A stretch of 64,000 nucleotides of DNA from Cannabis sativa (Eukaryota > Streptophyta > Magnoliopsida > Rosales > Cannabaceae). Positions 11,964 to 23,015 of this stretch are shown here, piece after piece. Each line of letters begins with the position of its first letter. The stretch's first letter is position 1. The stretch covers positions 75,319,595 through 75,383,594 of the forward strand of contig NC_083601.1 of assembly GCF_029168945.1 (NCBI RefSeq). The letters run 5' to 3'. The notes under the pieces were generated by a model, which was not told the DNA's origin, did no database searches, and was given only the letters and a program-made list of their open reading frames with translations. The position numbers and the translations under genes are program-made.

Positions 11964-13857
11964 TGTTAGGTTTTATGCCCTAAATAAAACTCCATTTCAA
12001 TGTAATCTATTTTATTCAACATCAATAAAGAAACAGAAGTATTTTTCATTCATTTGTGTATGTTTTGGCTCACTTTATCAATTGCTTGTCTAATTGATTT
12101 ATAAATTCATCTTAAACCCTTTTCACATACTTGATCATGTTTATTGTGTTGTCATCACATTGAAAAGTAAACATGACTATGTGAATAAAGTTTCCTAGAT
12201 TTATCAGACACAGGGTTTTACTGATATGATAATCTACAACAAGAGTTTACTTGTATTTGGAGAAATACTATGTTCTTTCCAGAACATTGGTTAAAGTAAA
12301 GCTCAGGTTGGATGCATGGAGTATGCATCGGAAGGGACCGATATTGAACTTTGACTTAGATTTAATTAAACTTACCGTAAAATCTATTCAAGTCAATATC
12401 GCCAAGTTGATCCTAGATCAAATGATCTTAATCCTGTTATGATTAGGCTCAATCTTGAAAGGCTATTCGTGTTCCTTTGAATTGTTAGTTAAGCCTACTT
12501 TTAGGTCAGGGTGATACATACTTTTTGGGAACACGGTAGTGCAATTGAGTGGGAGCGCTAGCATAAACATGGAATCTATAGCTTCTACCTGGCGAATAGT
12601 AAGCAAAGGATGATCTCCTTCGAGCTTGACCAAACGAAAATAAATTTTGGAGATCTCATTTCACATAAGCTGAAATATCATTTATACGGGGTCAAGTGTT
12701 TTAAGGATAAAATACATAGTAGGGTGTTACGGTAATTTAATCCCTTTACTGTGTAGATCATTCATATAGAGGATCATTGATCACATTAGGATTATAACAA
12801 TGGATAACTAATGATGTGTCTATATGGTGGAACATATAGAGCATTCTATATACTGAGAGTGCAATTCTAAGCTCTATGCGTGGATTCAACGAAGAATTAA
12901 TAAGTTAGTGAATTTTAGTGCTAAATTCTTGATCTACTTATTGGAAGCTCGGTTATATAGACCCATGGTCCCCCCACTAGTTGAGATAATATTGTTTGTA
13001 AGACTCATGTAATTGGTTTTGATTAATCAATTATAATTCACGAACTAGACTATGTCTATTTGTGAAATTTTCACTAAGTAAGGGCGAAATTGAAAGGAAA
13101 GAGTTAATAGGGGCATATTTGTTAATTATGATACTTTGTATGGTTCAATTAATAAATATGATAAATGACAATATTATTTAATAATTATTTATAGTTATTA
13201 AATAGTTAGAATTGGCATTTAAATGATTGAATTAGGAAATTGGCATTTTTGAGAAAATCAGATACAAAAGGTGTTAAAATTGCAAAATTGCAAAAATCAA
13301 GGCCCAGTCCACCTAAGCCATGGCCGGCCACCTTTATAGGTATTTTAAGTTGATTTTTTCATTATTTTAATGCCATATAATTCAAATCTAACCCTAGTGG
13401 AATGCTATAAATAGATAGTGAAGGCTTCAGGAAAATTACACTTTCTGAATCAGAAAAACCTGAGCCTTCACTCTCTCTTCTCTAGCCGCCACTCTCTCTC
13501 TTCCTTCTTCCTTTGAATTTCGAAATTACCTTAGTGATTAGAGTAGTGCCCACACACATCAAGCAATACCTCAATCATAGTGAGGAAGATCGTGAAGAAA
13601 GATCATCAGCAAAGGAGATTCAGCATCAAGGATTCAGAGAAAGAGATCCAGGTTCAGATCTTGATAATACTCTGCTACAGAAAGGAATCAAGGGTTAGAG
13701 ATCTGAACGGAAGGAGTCATTTAATTCCGCTGCACCCAATGTAAGGTTTCTTAAACTTTATATGTGTTTAATTTATCGTTTTAGAAAGTTCTTATTTAGG
13801 ATGTTAATAAACATACTTGTGAGTAGATCTAAGATTCTGGTAAAATAATATCCAACA
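11964..13857 (+). mobile_element. Element B 5' LTR
   Basis: TGTTAGGTTTTATGCCC to AATATCCAACA, 1894 bp. A TATA box lies at 13406-13414. The small frame at 13513-13698 near the 3' end recurs in the other LTR and is not gene-like. Confidence 0.95.
13406..13414 (+). promoter_or_regulatory. TATA box of the copia LTR promoter
   Basis: TATAAATAG sits about 450 bp before the LTR end, between a conserved GGAATGC and AGTGAAGGCTTCAGG. The same sequence occurs in the B 3' LTR (21659-21667) and in the C and D LTRs, so it is the probable start region of genomic transcripts. Transcription itself is inferred. Confidence 0.65.
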
Positions 13858-13859
13858 AC

Positions 13860-13872
13860 TGGCCTCAGAGCC
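13860..13872 (+). other. Primer-binding site of element B
   Basis: TGGCCTCAGAGCC starts two bases after the LTR. It resembles the initiator-Met tRNA complement TGGTATCAGAGC used by most plant copia elements, with CC in place of TA. The same site is present in C (24910-24922, first base changed) and D (59267-59279, minus strand). Confidence 0.8.
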
Positions 13873-16507
13873 ATGGTAATTGATTTACTTGCAAGAAATT
13901 TGGACTTTAAAACGATTGTTTGTTTGTTCTTTGGATGGTATCATGTTGTATTGAGTGTTATTTGATGATTGATTGATGTTTGTGAATTTTTCGTGAAAAA
14001 TAATTGCGATTATATCTCTGGAATTATTTTTGTTGGATAGTATGGAAAAAATTAAGCATGTTAGCCTTTTACAGAACTTAATTTGGATTTTATTTGAATT
14101 AGTTATGATTTTTTGAAGATTTGAAAAAATCGGGGCTGTGCTGATATTTTCCTGCGAACGCAAATCTGTCCGTACAGTTTCGAATTTTTTTGTTTTTTTT
14201 CAATTTTTCATCCTTTTTCATGGAATTAACTTCCAATTTTTTTGTATAGTTTTGTATTTATACTATTACTATTCCTAATTCAATTCTAATTATCATTTTG
14301 AATTAATTTAATATTTTTTAAATTTAATTCAAGATATTAGTGTAATTTGAATTTGAATAGAATTAGTATCTATCTTCTTGCTTAAAAATCTATCTTATTT
14401 TTAAATTTGATTATATTTTTTTTTTTAAATTTAAGATCAGATTTTATAAGATATTTATAAAATCTTTTAAGATATTTTAAAATATCTTATCTTTTAAGAT
14501 ATTTTAATTATATCTTATCTTTTAAGATTTTTTTTTAAATCTTTTTAGATATTTTGACCTTATTTAAATTTAAAATAAGATATTTATAATCATGTAATTT
14601 TAAATAGATATAAGATAATAGTAGGTTTAATTTTAATTTTTTTTTTAATTTTCGAAATTTAAATTTTATTTCCGAAATTAAATTTTTTTTTAAATTTTAT
14701 TTTAATTTTCGAATATTAAAATATTTTTAATTATTATTCGAAATTATTTATTTAAAATTAAATAAATCCTACTTCCAACTATCCAGCTAACCCTGTTGCA
14801 GGAGTATGTGTTTTAACTTGTGTGTAAGTTTTCAAAACCTATTATTACTTGATTGCAAATAGCCATGGTTACCTTTTGCCAGATCTAATGATCTGATGGC
14901 TCCCTTGGTCAAGATAATAATTTGTAACAAGTATATTTACAATCTTCTTTCATCTGTGTATGACCTAGCAACATGATAGGACCCATCCAAAGTGTGCCTG
15001 TGTGAGCCTATGTGTTTAATTTTATTATAGATGCATATAGGTTAACGTTGCTAAAATAAATTATCATAGTTCTTGATAGAATTTATTTAGGCCCATTTAG
15101 TTTTTGGGCCTATTCAATTAATAACAGTTGTTCTTATTAAGGTTAAATTCCTCTCTTTTGGGCCTTGTGTGAGAGTTGGGAGCCATAGAAGTGGGTACGA
15201 CATACTGAACCCAGCACCCCCTCACACAAACCACCCCAATTGTGAAGGCCCATTTGCCTGATTTGAATGACTGTACTAGGTTAATTACACTAGTTTAATC
15301 TAATTAAAATTGAATTAGCAACATAATTAATTTCATTTATTTTGAAATTAATTTAGAAAATCAAAGTTTAAAGAATTTTATATTCTAAGCTAAACTATAT
15401 GTATTTTCTTGTATTTAATTAAATATAGAATTATAACCATCTAGATTCTTTCTGGAACTTAATTTAAATTTTTCATCAAATATTCCTATTTAAGTTGATA
15501 TTTAGTTATCTACAACTAACCAACTTAAATCTGAATATCTTTTGAATTCAAAATTTCAGAATTAAGTTGAGGAATTTTAGGCATTGGTTATTAAGATTCT
15601 TTAGATATTTTTTAAGTTAATATCTTTTCAAATATTAACTTAAAATGGAATATCTTCAAAATTAAGTATTTACAACTTAATTTTAAATTTAATTAAATCT
15701 GATTTGAAAGATATTTAAGTTGATTTTTTAGATTCTTCTAAAACAACTTAAACAAGATATTTTCAAATTTGTTCCATTTTATATTCAAATTTATTTTTTG
15801 AATTTAATTAATAATTGAAAATTAATTAAAGTTGATTTTTTATTTAAATCAATTTTGATTTTTAATTTTTCATTATTATATTATGGAACTTGTTCGATAT
15901 TTATTTGAATTTATTTTTCAAATTTAAATAATAATTGAAAATTAATTAAAGTTGTTTTTTATTTAAACCAACTTTAGTTTGTAATTTTTCATTATTTATA
16001 ATATCGAATTTAAATGATTATACAAAATACATATATTATTTTTAAATAATGAGCTTTTAATCAAGAGACATTCGATCTCCATTGTGGGTTTTACACCGCG
16101 TTTGTTTTAGTGAGTAATCCTCCCTAATCGAGGAACGTTCATTAGCAATTTCGCACCGTTTAACCTCGCATGATAAGTAGTTTGTAAGTGTTTTGTATGG
16201 TATAGATCACCCTAATGGTGGCGACCATACTTGACTTGCAAGTTATGAAACAATGGTGGAAGCTCATAAGATAGAATTGCCTTGACTCTCGCCTAAACGG
16301 GACAACGCTGAATTCCAATCTTGATCGAATAAAAGGTTGCTAGAATGGTTATCATTTTAGATGAGCTGACAACTCTATTCAATGGATGATGCTTTGACTC
16401 TCGCCTAAACGGGACACTGTATCAGTTCGTTGAAATACCTTGGAAAATAAACTATGTTAGATTTAGTATTTTTATAACATATGTCATTACTTGTTATTTT
16501 CTAAATT
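13873..16507 (+). other. Element B leader (about 2.6 kb, non-coding)
   Basis: Very AT-rich sequence with poly-pyrimidine and ATATCTTA-type runs. Two better conserved islands, about 14770-15320 and 16030-16480, are also found in A, C and D. The second contains two copies of TTGACTCTCGCCTAAACGGG (from 16282 and from 16394). I see no gag N-terminal coding sequence here. The conserved islands may serve packaging or dimerisation, which is inference. Confidence 0.6.
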
Positions 16508-17107
16508 GTGTATGAATTTATGAGCCAAAACCTTACTTCTGTTTTATTGATGTGTTGTAGTGTCATTATGAATAACCCACCCCCCGATCCTCTCTTAGTT
16601 ACTATCTTAGCAAAAGAACTCTATAGTGTGAAAATGCATCCTGGTAGTTGCATTAACTCGCACCTGTTGATGATGAATCTGAAGTTCCAAAAGGCGAATC
16701 TACTAGGAATTGATTTATCAAGAGAACAATGGGTCCAACTTATCCTTAATAGTCTTCCTCCGGAGTATAATGAATTTGTTATCTCTTATATGATCAACAA
16801 TTCTAACTCCTCCGACATGGACAAGCTCGAAACAGAATTACGAGCCCATGAACGGAACTTGATTGCAATGGGTCCCCCTGGGTTTGCAATCAATAATCGA
16901 AGGAAAAGGACTAGGTATGAAGGATCTAGCAAAACTGCTTCTTCAAGTACAATTATCAGACATAATCTTCTATGTTCGAATTGTAATGGAAAGGGTCATC
17001 ATGAAGAACGATGTCCCAGGCTTCTAAACAATTCAAACGAAGGTAATGCTTTTGTCTTTGAATCATGTGTTTTAGAGAACGACAAATCCATCTGGATTGT
17101 TGATTAG
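16508..17107 (+). CDS. Copia Gag (short form) of element B
   Basis: 199 codons. The middle part (REQWVQLILNSLPPEYNEF, then MDKLETELRAHERNL) is the second half of the UBN2-type capsid domain. A CCHC zinc knuckle, C-SN-C-NGKG-H-HEER-C, follows at about residues 157-170. The first half of the usual capsid domain, roughly 90 residues, is absent, and element D lacks it too. Translation may start at the Met at 16508 or at 16568 (MNNPPPD). The frame ends at a TAG at 17105-17107, exactly where the protease motif begins (IVD then stop), whereas D reads IVDSGSTNHVC at this point. Gag and Pol were therefore probably one frame originally. Confidence 0.8.
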   Translation: MYEFMSQNLTSVLLMCCSVIMNNPPPDPLLVTILAKELYSVKMHPGSCINSHLLMMNLKFQKANLLGIDLSREQWVQLILNSLPPEYNEFVISYMINNSNSSDMDKLETELRAHERNLIAMGPPGFAINNRRKRTRYEGSSKTASSSTIIRHNLLCSNCNGKGHHEERCPRLLNNSNEGNAFVFESCVLENDKSIWIVD

Positions 17108-20100
17108 GGTCTACTAACCATGTATGTTCTTCACTTTGAGTTGCTTGAAACTTGGGAAAATCTTGCTTAGGGAGAGTTACAGCTTAAAGTTGGCAATGGC
17201 GAATTAGTATCGGTCAAAGCTAGAGGAAAAGCCCGCATCAAGTTTCAACAAAGATTTTTAATTTTAGAAAATGTTTTATTTATCCCAAACTTTAGTAGAA
17301 ACTTGATTAGTGTCTCATGTTTGCAAACACAATCTTATATATTGAATTTTTCGAGTACAAATTGTTCAATTTCTCGTAATGGATTTCAAATATGTGTTGC
17401 TATAATGGAACAAGGGCTTTATGTTTTAAGACCGAGTACTCAAATCTCACTAAATAGTGAACTTTTCAATGTAGCTAGACCTAGAAACCTAAAAAGAAAA
17501 GAGATTGATAATGATGATCAAACTTATCTATTGCATTTACGTTTAGGTCATATAGGCTTTGATAGACTCAATAGTCTCACCAAAGACGGTCCATTAAAAA
17601 ATGTCGTCTTAGGTGAACTGCCAGTATGCGAGTCCTGCCTAGAAGGAAAAATGACTAAACGTTCTTTCTCTGCAAAGGGAGAGCGTGCCAAAATCCCTCT
17701 AGGGTTAGTGCATTCCGATGTCTGCGGACCTTTGAATGTCAAAGCCCGAGGTGGTTATGAGTATTTTGTCACTTTCATTGACAATTTCTCTAGATATAGT
17801 TTTCTTTACCTAATGCAAAAGAAATCTGAAACGTTTGAAAAGTTTCAAGAATTTCATGCTTTGGCCCAAAACCAATTAGGTAAATCATTAAAGACCTTGC
17901 GAACTGATAGGGGTGGAGAATATATGGATATGCAGTTCAAAGATCATTTAATTGAACTTGGAATTGAATCCCAATACATCGCCCCAAAGAACTCCACAAC
18001 AAAATGGAGTTGCAGAAAGAAGAAATCGCACTCTTTTGGAAATGGTTAGGTCTATGCTGAGTTATTCAACTCTGTCTACGTCCTTCTGGGGATATGCTAT
18101 ACAGATGGCAAATGACATTCTAAATGTTGTTCCATCTAAAGCAGTCCCTAAGACACCCGTCGAACTTTGGAATGGTCGAACACCTAGTTTACGCCGTTAC
18201 AGAATTTGGGGATGCCCTGCTCATGTCTTAAGAAAGAAAGAAGGCAAACTTGAATCACGTACCGAAGTATGCATGTTTGTCGGAAATTCTAAAGAGACTA
18301 GGGGTGGACTATTTTATAGTCACAAGGATAATAAAGTGTTTGTTTCTACAAATGCTACTTTCCTTGAAGAGAACTATATTAAAGACTACAAACCGAAAAG
18401 TAAAGTTGTTCTAGAGGAATTGTTATCAGATATAAGTCCTTCCAATGTTCCGTCCTCTTCCACTCGTGAAGAAGACGATCCCACTCCCTCAGTTGAACAA
18501 ACTGAGAAATCTACTACTAAAGTTTCTGTTCAGAAGACAACCGTACCTCGTCGTAGTGGGAGGGTTTCAACAAAACTTGCTCGTTATGGCTTGGATGGTG
18601 AAATCAATATGGTCGTAGGTGACGGTATTGATGACGATCCATTAACCTATAAACAGGCAATGGCTAGTCCGCAACGGAAACGATGGTCAGCCGGCATGGA
18701 TTCAGAAATGGATTCCATGAAAAAGAACAAAGTCTGGGAATATGTAGACGCACCTGACGACTATCATCCGATAGGATGCAAGTGGGTTTACAAGAAGAAA
18801 AGAGGAGCTGGAGGCGAAGTCGAAACTTTCAAAGCTAGACTTGTAGCCAAGGGTTATACCCAAAGAGAAGGCGTGGACTATGAGGTTTGCCATGCTCAAA
18901 TCCATCCGAATTCTTCTCTCCATAGCTGCTGCTTTCGATTATGAAATCTGGCAAATGGATGTCAAGACTGCCTTCCTTAATGGGGTACTTGAAGAAACCA
19001 TCTATATGGAGCAACCAGAAGGTTATGTTCTTCCTGGGCAGGAAAAGAAAGTTTGCAAGTTAAACAGGTCTATCTATGGACTTAAGCAAGCTTCTCGCTC
19101 ATGGAACAAAAGGTTTGATGAAATCATCAAGACCTACGGCTTTCTTCAGAATGAAGATGAACCTTGTGTTTACCAACTCAAGGAAGACCAAATAGTAGTA
19201 TTCCTGGTCCTTTATGTTGATGCCATTTTGATCATTGGAAACAATATCAAGAAAATGACTCACATTAAGGAATGGCTCAACACTCAATTCGAAATGAAAG
19301 ATTTGGGTGAAGCAGCCTATGTTCTTGGTATTCAGATTATCAGAAACCGGAAGAACAGATCTCTTGCTCTCTCTCAAACAGCCTACATAGACAAAGTCTT
19401 AGAGAGATTCTTCATGAACAATGCCAATGGGGCAAACATGCCCTCTAGATTTGGTATTCGTCTATCTAAGGAACAGTCACCGACTGATCCTCAAGAGATA
19501 GAGGACATGGCGAAAATTCCCTATGCCTCTGCAGTTGGAAGTCTAACGTATGCAATGTTATGCACTAGACACGACATACGTTATCTTGTTGGAATCGTGA
19601 GCGGGTATCGGTCTAATCCGGGACAAGAACATTGGAATGCGATTAAGTATATTACGAAATACTTAAAGAGTACAAGGAATCTTGTGTTAGTCTACAAGGG
19701 TGGTGCTTTAAATCCCATAGGCTACACCGATTCGGATTTCCGGGCAAGTCTTGAAGACGGAAATCAACATGCGGGATGGTGTTTACTCTTGGGGGTGGAG
19801 CGGTGGTTTGGAGAAGTGCTAAGCAAACCGCGATATCGGACTCAACTATGGAAGTGAATACATAGCGACGGCGAAGCTACTAAAGAACTTGTCCGGCAAA
19901 GAAAGTTCTTCACCGGCATAGGAGTTGTTCTGGAATGGAAAAGCCTGCGGTACTACTACGTGATAACAATGGAGCAATAGCAAACGGTAAAGAACCTCGA
20001 AGCCACAAGAGAAGCAAACACATTGAAAGGAAGTATCACATTATCAGAGAATACGTGGCAAGAGGGGATGTACTAGTTGAGAAAGTTGACACGAGAGGAC

Positions 20101-20186
20101 AACCTGGGCGATCCATTTACCAAAGTGTTGGCCGTGACAGCCTTTGAAAAGCACCGTCAGAATTTAGGATTAATTGATATGTACTA
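17108..20186 (+). pseudogene. Element B Pol (protease, integrase, RT, RNase H), frame-broken
   Basis: Fragments lie in copia order. 17303-18049 holds the gag-pre-integrase finger (HLRLGHIGF, CESCLEGK) and integrase residues D (HSDVCGPL) and D (RTDRGGEY). 17952-18944 carries the integrase E (NGVAERRNRTLLE), the integrase C-terminal part and the RT start (IGCKWVYKKK). 18880-19857 carries RT (DVKTAFLNG, IYGLKQASRSW, LYVDAI). 19935-20147 ends RNase H (RSKHIERKYHII). Breaks lie near 17107, 17990, 18890 (about 15 bases missing relative to D) and 19850-19930. The RT box is YVDA where D has YVDD, so a catalytic Asp is missing. As assembled, it cannot make active Pol. Confidence 0.88.
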
Positions 20187-20205
20187 ATTAGTTTTATATT
20201 AGTGC

Positions 20206-20216
20206 AAGTGGGAGTT
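20206..20216 (+). other. Polypurine tract of element B
   Basis: AAGTGGGAGTT directly before the 3' LTR. The identical tract occurs in A (9799-9809), C (31478-31488) and, on the minus strand, D (52951-52961). It primes plus-strand DNA synthesis in this class. Confidence 0.85.
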
Positions 20217-22110
20217 TGTTAGGTTTTATGCCCTAAATAAAACTCCATTTCAATGTAATCTATTTTATTCAACATCAATAAAGAAACAGAAGTATTTTTC
20301 ATTCATTTGTGTATGTTTTGGCTCACTTTATCAATTGCTTGTCTAATTGATTTATAAATTCATCTTAAACCCTTTTCACATACTTGATCATGTTTATTGT
20401 GTTGTCATCACATTGGAAAGTAAACATGACTATGTGAATAAAGTTTCCTAGATTTATCAGACACAGGGTTTTACTGATATGATAATCTACAACAAGAGTT
20501 TACTTGTATTTGGAGAAATACTATGTTCTTTCCAGAACATTGGTTAAAGTAAAGCTCAGGTTGGATGCATGGAGTATGCATCGGAAGGGGCCGATGTTGA
20601 ACTTTGACTTAGATTTAATTAAACTTACCGTAAAATCTATTCAAGTCAATATCGCCTAGTTGATCCTAGATCAAATGATCTTAATCCTGTTATGATTAGG
20701 CTCAATCTTGAAAGGCTATTCGTGTTCCTTTGAATTGTTAGTTAAGCCTACTTTTAGGTCAGGGTGATACATACTTTTTGGGAACACGGTAGTGCAATTG
20801 AGTGGGAGCGCTAGCATAAACATGGAATCTATAGCTTCTACCTGGCGAATAGTAAGCAAAGGATGATCTCCTTCGAGCTTGACCAAACGAAAATAAATGG
20901 TGGAGATCTCATTTCACATAAGCTGAAATATCATTTATACAGGGTCAAGTGTTTTAAGGATAAAATACATAGTAGGGTGTTACGGTAATTTAATCCCTTT
21001 ACTGTGTAGATCATTCATATAGAGGATCATTGATCACATTAGGATTATAACAATGGATAACTAATGATGTGTCTATATGGTGGAACATATAGAGCATTCT
21101 ATATACTGAGAGTGCAATTCTAAGTTCTATGCGTGGATTCAACGAAGAATTAATAAGTTAGTGAATTTTAGTGCTAAATTCTTGATCTACTTATTGGAAG
21201 CTCGGTTATATAGACCCATGGTCCCCCCACTAGTTGAGATAATATTGTTTGTAAGACTCATGTAATTGGTTTTGATTAATCAATTATAATTCACGAATTA
21301 GACTATGTCTATTTGTGAAATTTTCACTAAGTGAGGGCGAAATTGTAAGGAAAGAGTTAATAGGGGCATATTTGTTAATTATGATACTTTGTATGGTTCA
21401 ATTAATAAATATGATAAATGACAATATTATTTAATAATTATTTATAGTTATTAAATAGTTAGAATTGGCATTTAAATGATTGAATTAGGAAATTGGCATT
21501 TTTGAGAAAATCATATACAAAAGGTGTTAAAATTGCAAAATTGCAAAAATCAAGGCCCAGTCCACCTAAGCCATGGCCGGCCACCTTTATAGGTATTTTA
21601 AGTAGATTTTTTCATTATTTTAATGCCATATAATTCAAATCTAACCCTAGTGGAATGCTATAAATAGATAGTGAAGGCTTCAGGAAAATTACACTTTCTG
21701 AATCAGAAAAACCTGAGCCTTCACTCTCTCTTCTCTAGCTGCCACTCTCTCTCTTCCTTCTTCCTTTGAATTTCAAAATTACCTTAGTGATTAGAGTAGT
21801 GCCCACACACATCAAGCAATACCTCAATCATAGTGAGGAAGATCGTGAAGAAAGATCATCAGCAAAGGAGATTCAGCATCAAGGATTCAGAGAAAGAGAT
21901 CCAGGTTCAGATCTTGATAATACTCTGCTACAGAAAGGAATCAAGGGTTAGAGATCTGAACGGAATGAGTCATTTAATTCCGCTGCACCCAATGTAAGGT
22001 TTCTTAAACTTTATATGTGTTTAATTTATCGTTTTAGAAAGTTCTTATTTAGGATGTTAATAAACATACTTGTGAGTAGATCTAAGATCCTGGTAAAATA
22101 ATATCCAACA
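20217..22110 (+). mobile_element. Element B 3' LTR
   Basis: 1894 bp, the same length as the 5' LTR and about 99% identical by eye. It starts TGTTAGG and ends ATATCCAACA, followed by the TTTGA duplication at 22111-22115. Confidence 0.95.
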
Positions 22111-22115
22111 TTTGA
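22111..22115. repeat. Target-site duplication of element B (right copy)
   Basis: TTTGA, matching 11959-11963. The Ulp1-like exon resumes directly after it. Confidence 0.92.
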
Positions 22116-23010
22116 TGCAACATTTAAGGGAGTATATGCTGATTATATTAAAGCCAAACGTGATCCAAGTGTTATTAGGTACGACAACATGGTCACCGAT
22201 TATATTCTGGGGCAATATAACTTTTGTTTTCAGTCTTGGATTGGTGTGGACGATGTTGTCGGTTCCTGTCATGTTAGTCTGCAAGAACATTGGATTTTTG
22301 TTCACTTTATCATTTTGAGGAGGAAAATCTTCGTATACAATTCAATGAAGAATACGAAGACAAATCAGAAGAAGATTTTGCCTGATCTCTGCGTATTGTG
22401 AGTTACTGCCATATTTCCTTAATTTCTTAAATTTTTATGATGGTAGGAACAATATTAGTTTGGAGTCAGGCCCTTATGTTGTTCCGAAGGATACCCCAAT
22501 TGCGTATGAGTTTGTGGACAAGCTTCCCACCCAAAGCAGAAGGTAAATAAATGATTATTTTTTATCATGTGACTACTATTAATTTTTCGTATTTTTTTCT
22601 GCTTAAATAACTGGTCATATATTGTTAATTATTTTTGTTTTATTTTTAGTGATTGTTGTGCATTTGTGATTAAGTATGCTGATCTATTCATTCGGGGCAA
22701 GATTAATGAGATTCTTCCAAATATGGATGACATGATTGCAAACTATAGGGATGACCTTGCTGTGACATTGTATATCTATGCCCAGAAGAAGATTAATGAA
22801 GGATATTCGACTGAAGATATGACAAAGGGAAAGAAGTCCAAGAAGAAGAATTTAGATTCTTGTTAAATATTTGACTTGTTTTTCGGACAGATATAGTTTT
22901 TGTAATTTTTTTTAGTGTTTTATTTTTATTTTTTGGAACAATACATTATGTTATGTTTATATTTTGGTTTTATATTTTTATAACAAACTTTGGAACCAGT
23001 TTCATATGTT

Positions 23011-23015
23011 TATAT
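23011..23015. repeat. Target-site duplication of element C (left copy)
   Basis: TATAT, matched by TATAT at 33383-33387. AT-rich, so weaker evidence than for B, but exactly placed at both LTR ends. Confidence 0.75.

Larger units (their letters stand above)
11964..22110 (+). mobile_element. Element B: complete Ty1/copia retrotransposon
   Basis: 10,147 bp between TTTGA duplications. It has LTRs of 1894 bp each, a primer-binding site, a leader of about 2.6 kb, a gag frame, pol remnants in copia order (protease, integrase, RT, RNase H) and a purine tract. By eye I counted about 17 differences between the two LTRs, roughly 99% identity, so the insertion is recent. Despite this the coding region is broken by several frameshifts and a stop; see the separate entries and the CTG/CAG finding. 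Confidence 0.95.
11667..22866 (+). pseudogene. Ulp1-like (C48) cysteine protease gene, 5'-truncated and split by copia element B
   Basis: Exon pieces: 11667-11774, 11873-11963 continuing at 22116-22397, 22447-22542 and 22650-22866 (TAA). The introns have GT/AG ends and the phases agree downstream of B. With B and one TTTGA removed, the exon reads through the insertion point. Ulp1-type features follow: HW in QEHWIFVHF (catalytic His position), VYNSM where the family usually has VYDSM (catalytic Asp replaced by Asn), and SDCCAFVIKYAD, matching the D-C-G catalytic cysteine region. The C-terminus is Lys-rich. Such proteases cleave SUMO-like modifiers, and related genes are often carried by plant DNA transposons. 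Element A cuts off the 5' part. One frameshift near 11920, between FYYRRKS and DANVNKRV, is needed even without B. Very likely non-functional. Confidence 0.78.

Noticed and set aside
13513..13698. 61-codon frame in the B LTR, repeated at 21766-21951
   Set aside because: It lies in both LTRs and its repetition simply follows LTR duplication; no domain.
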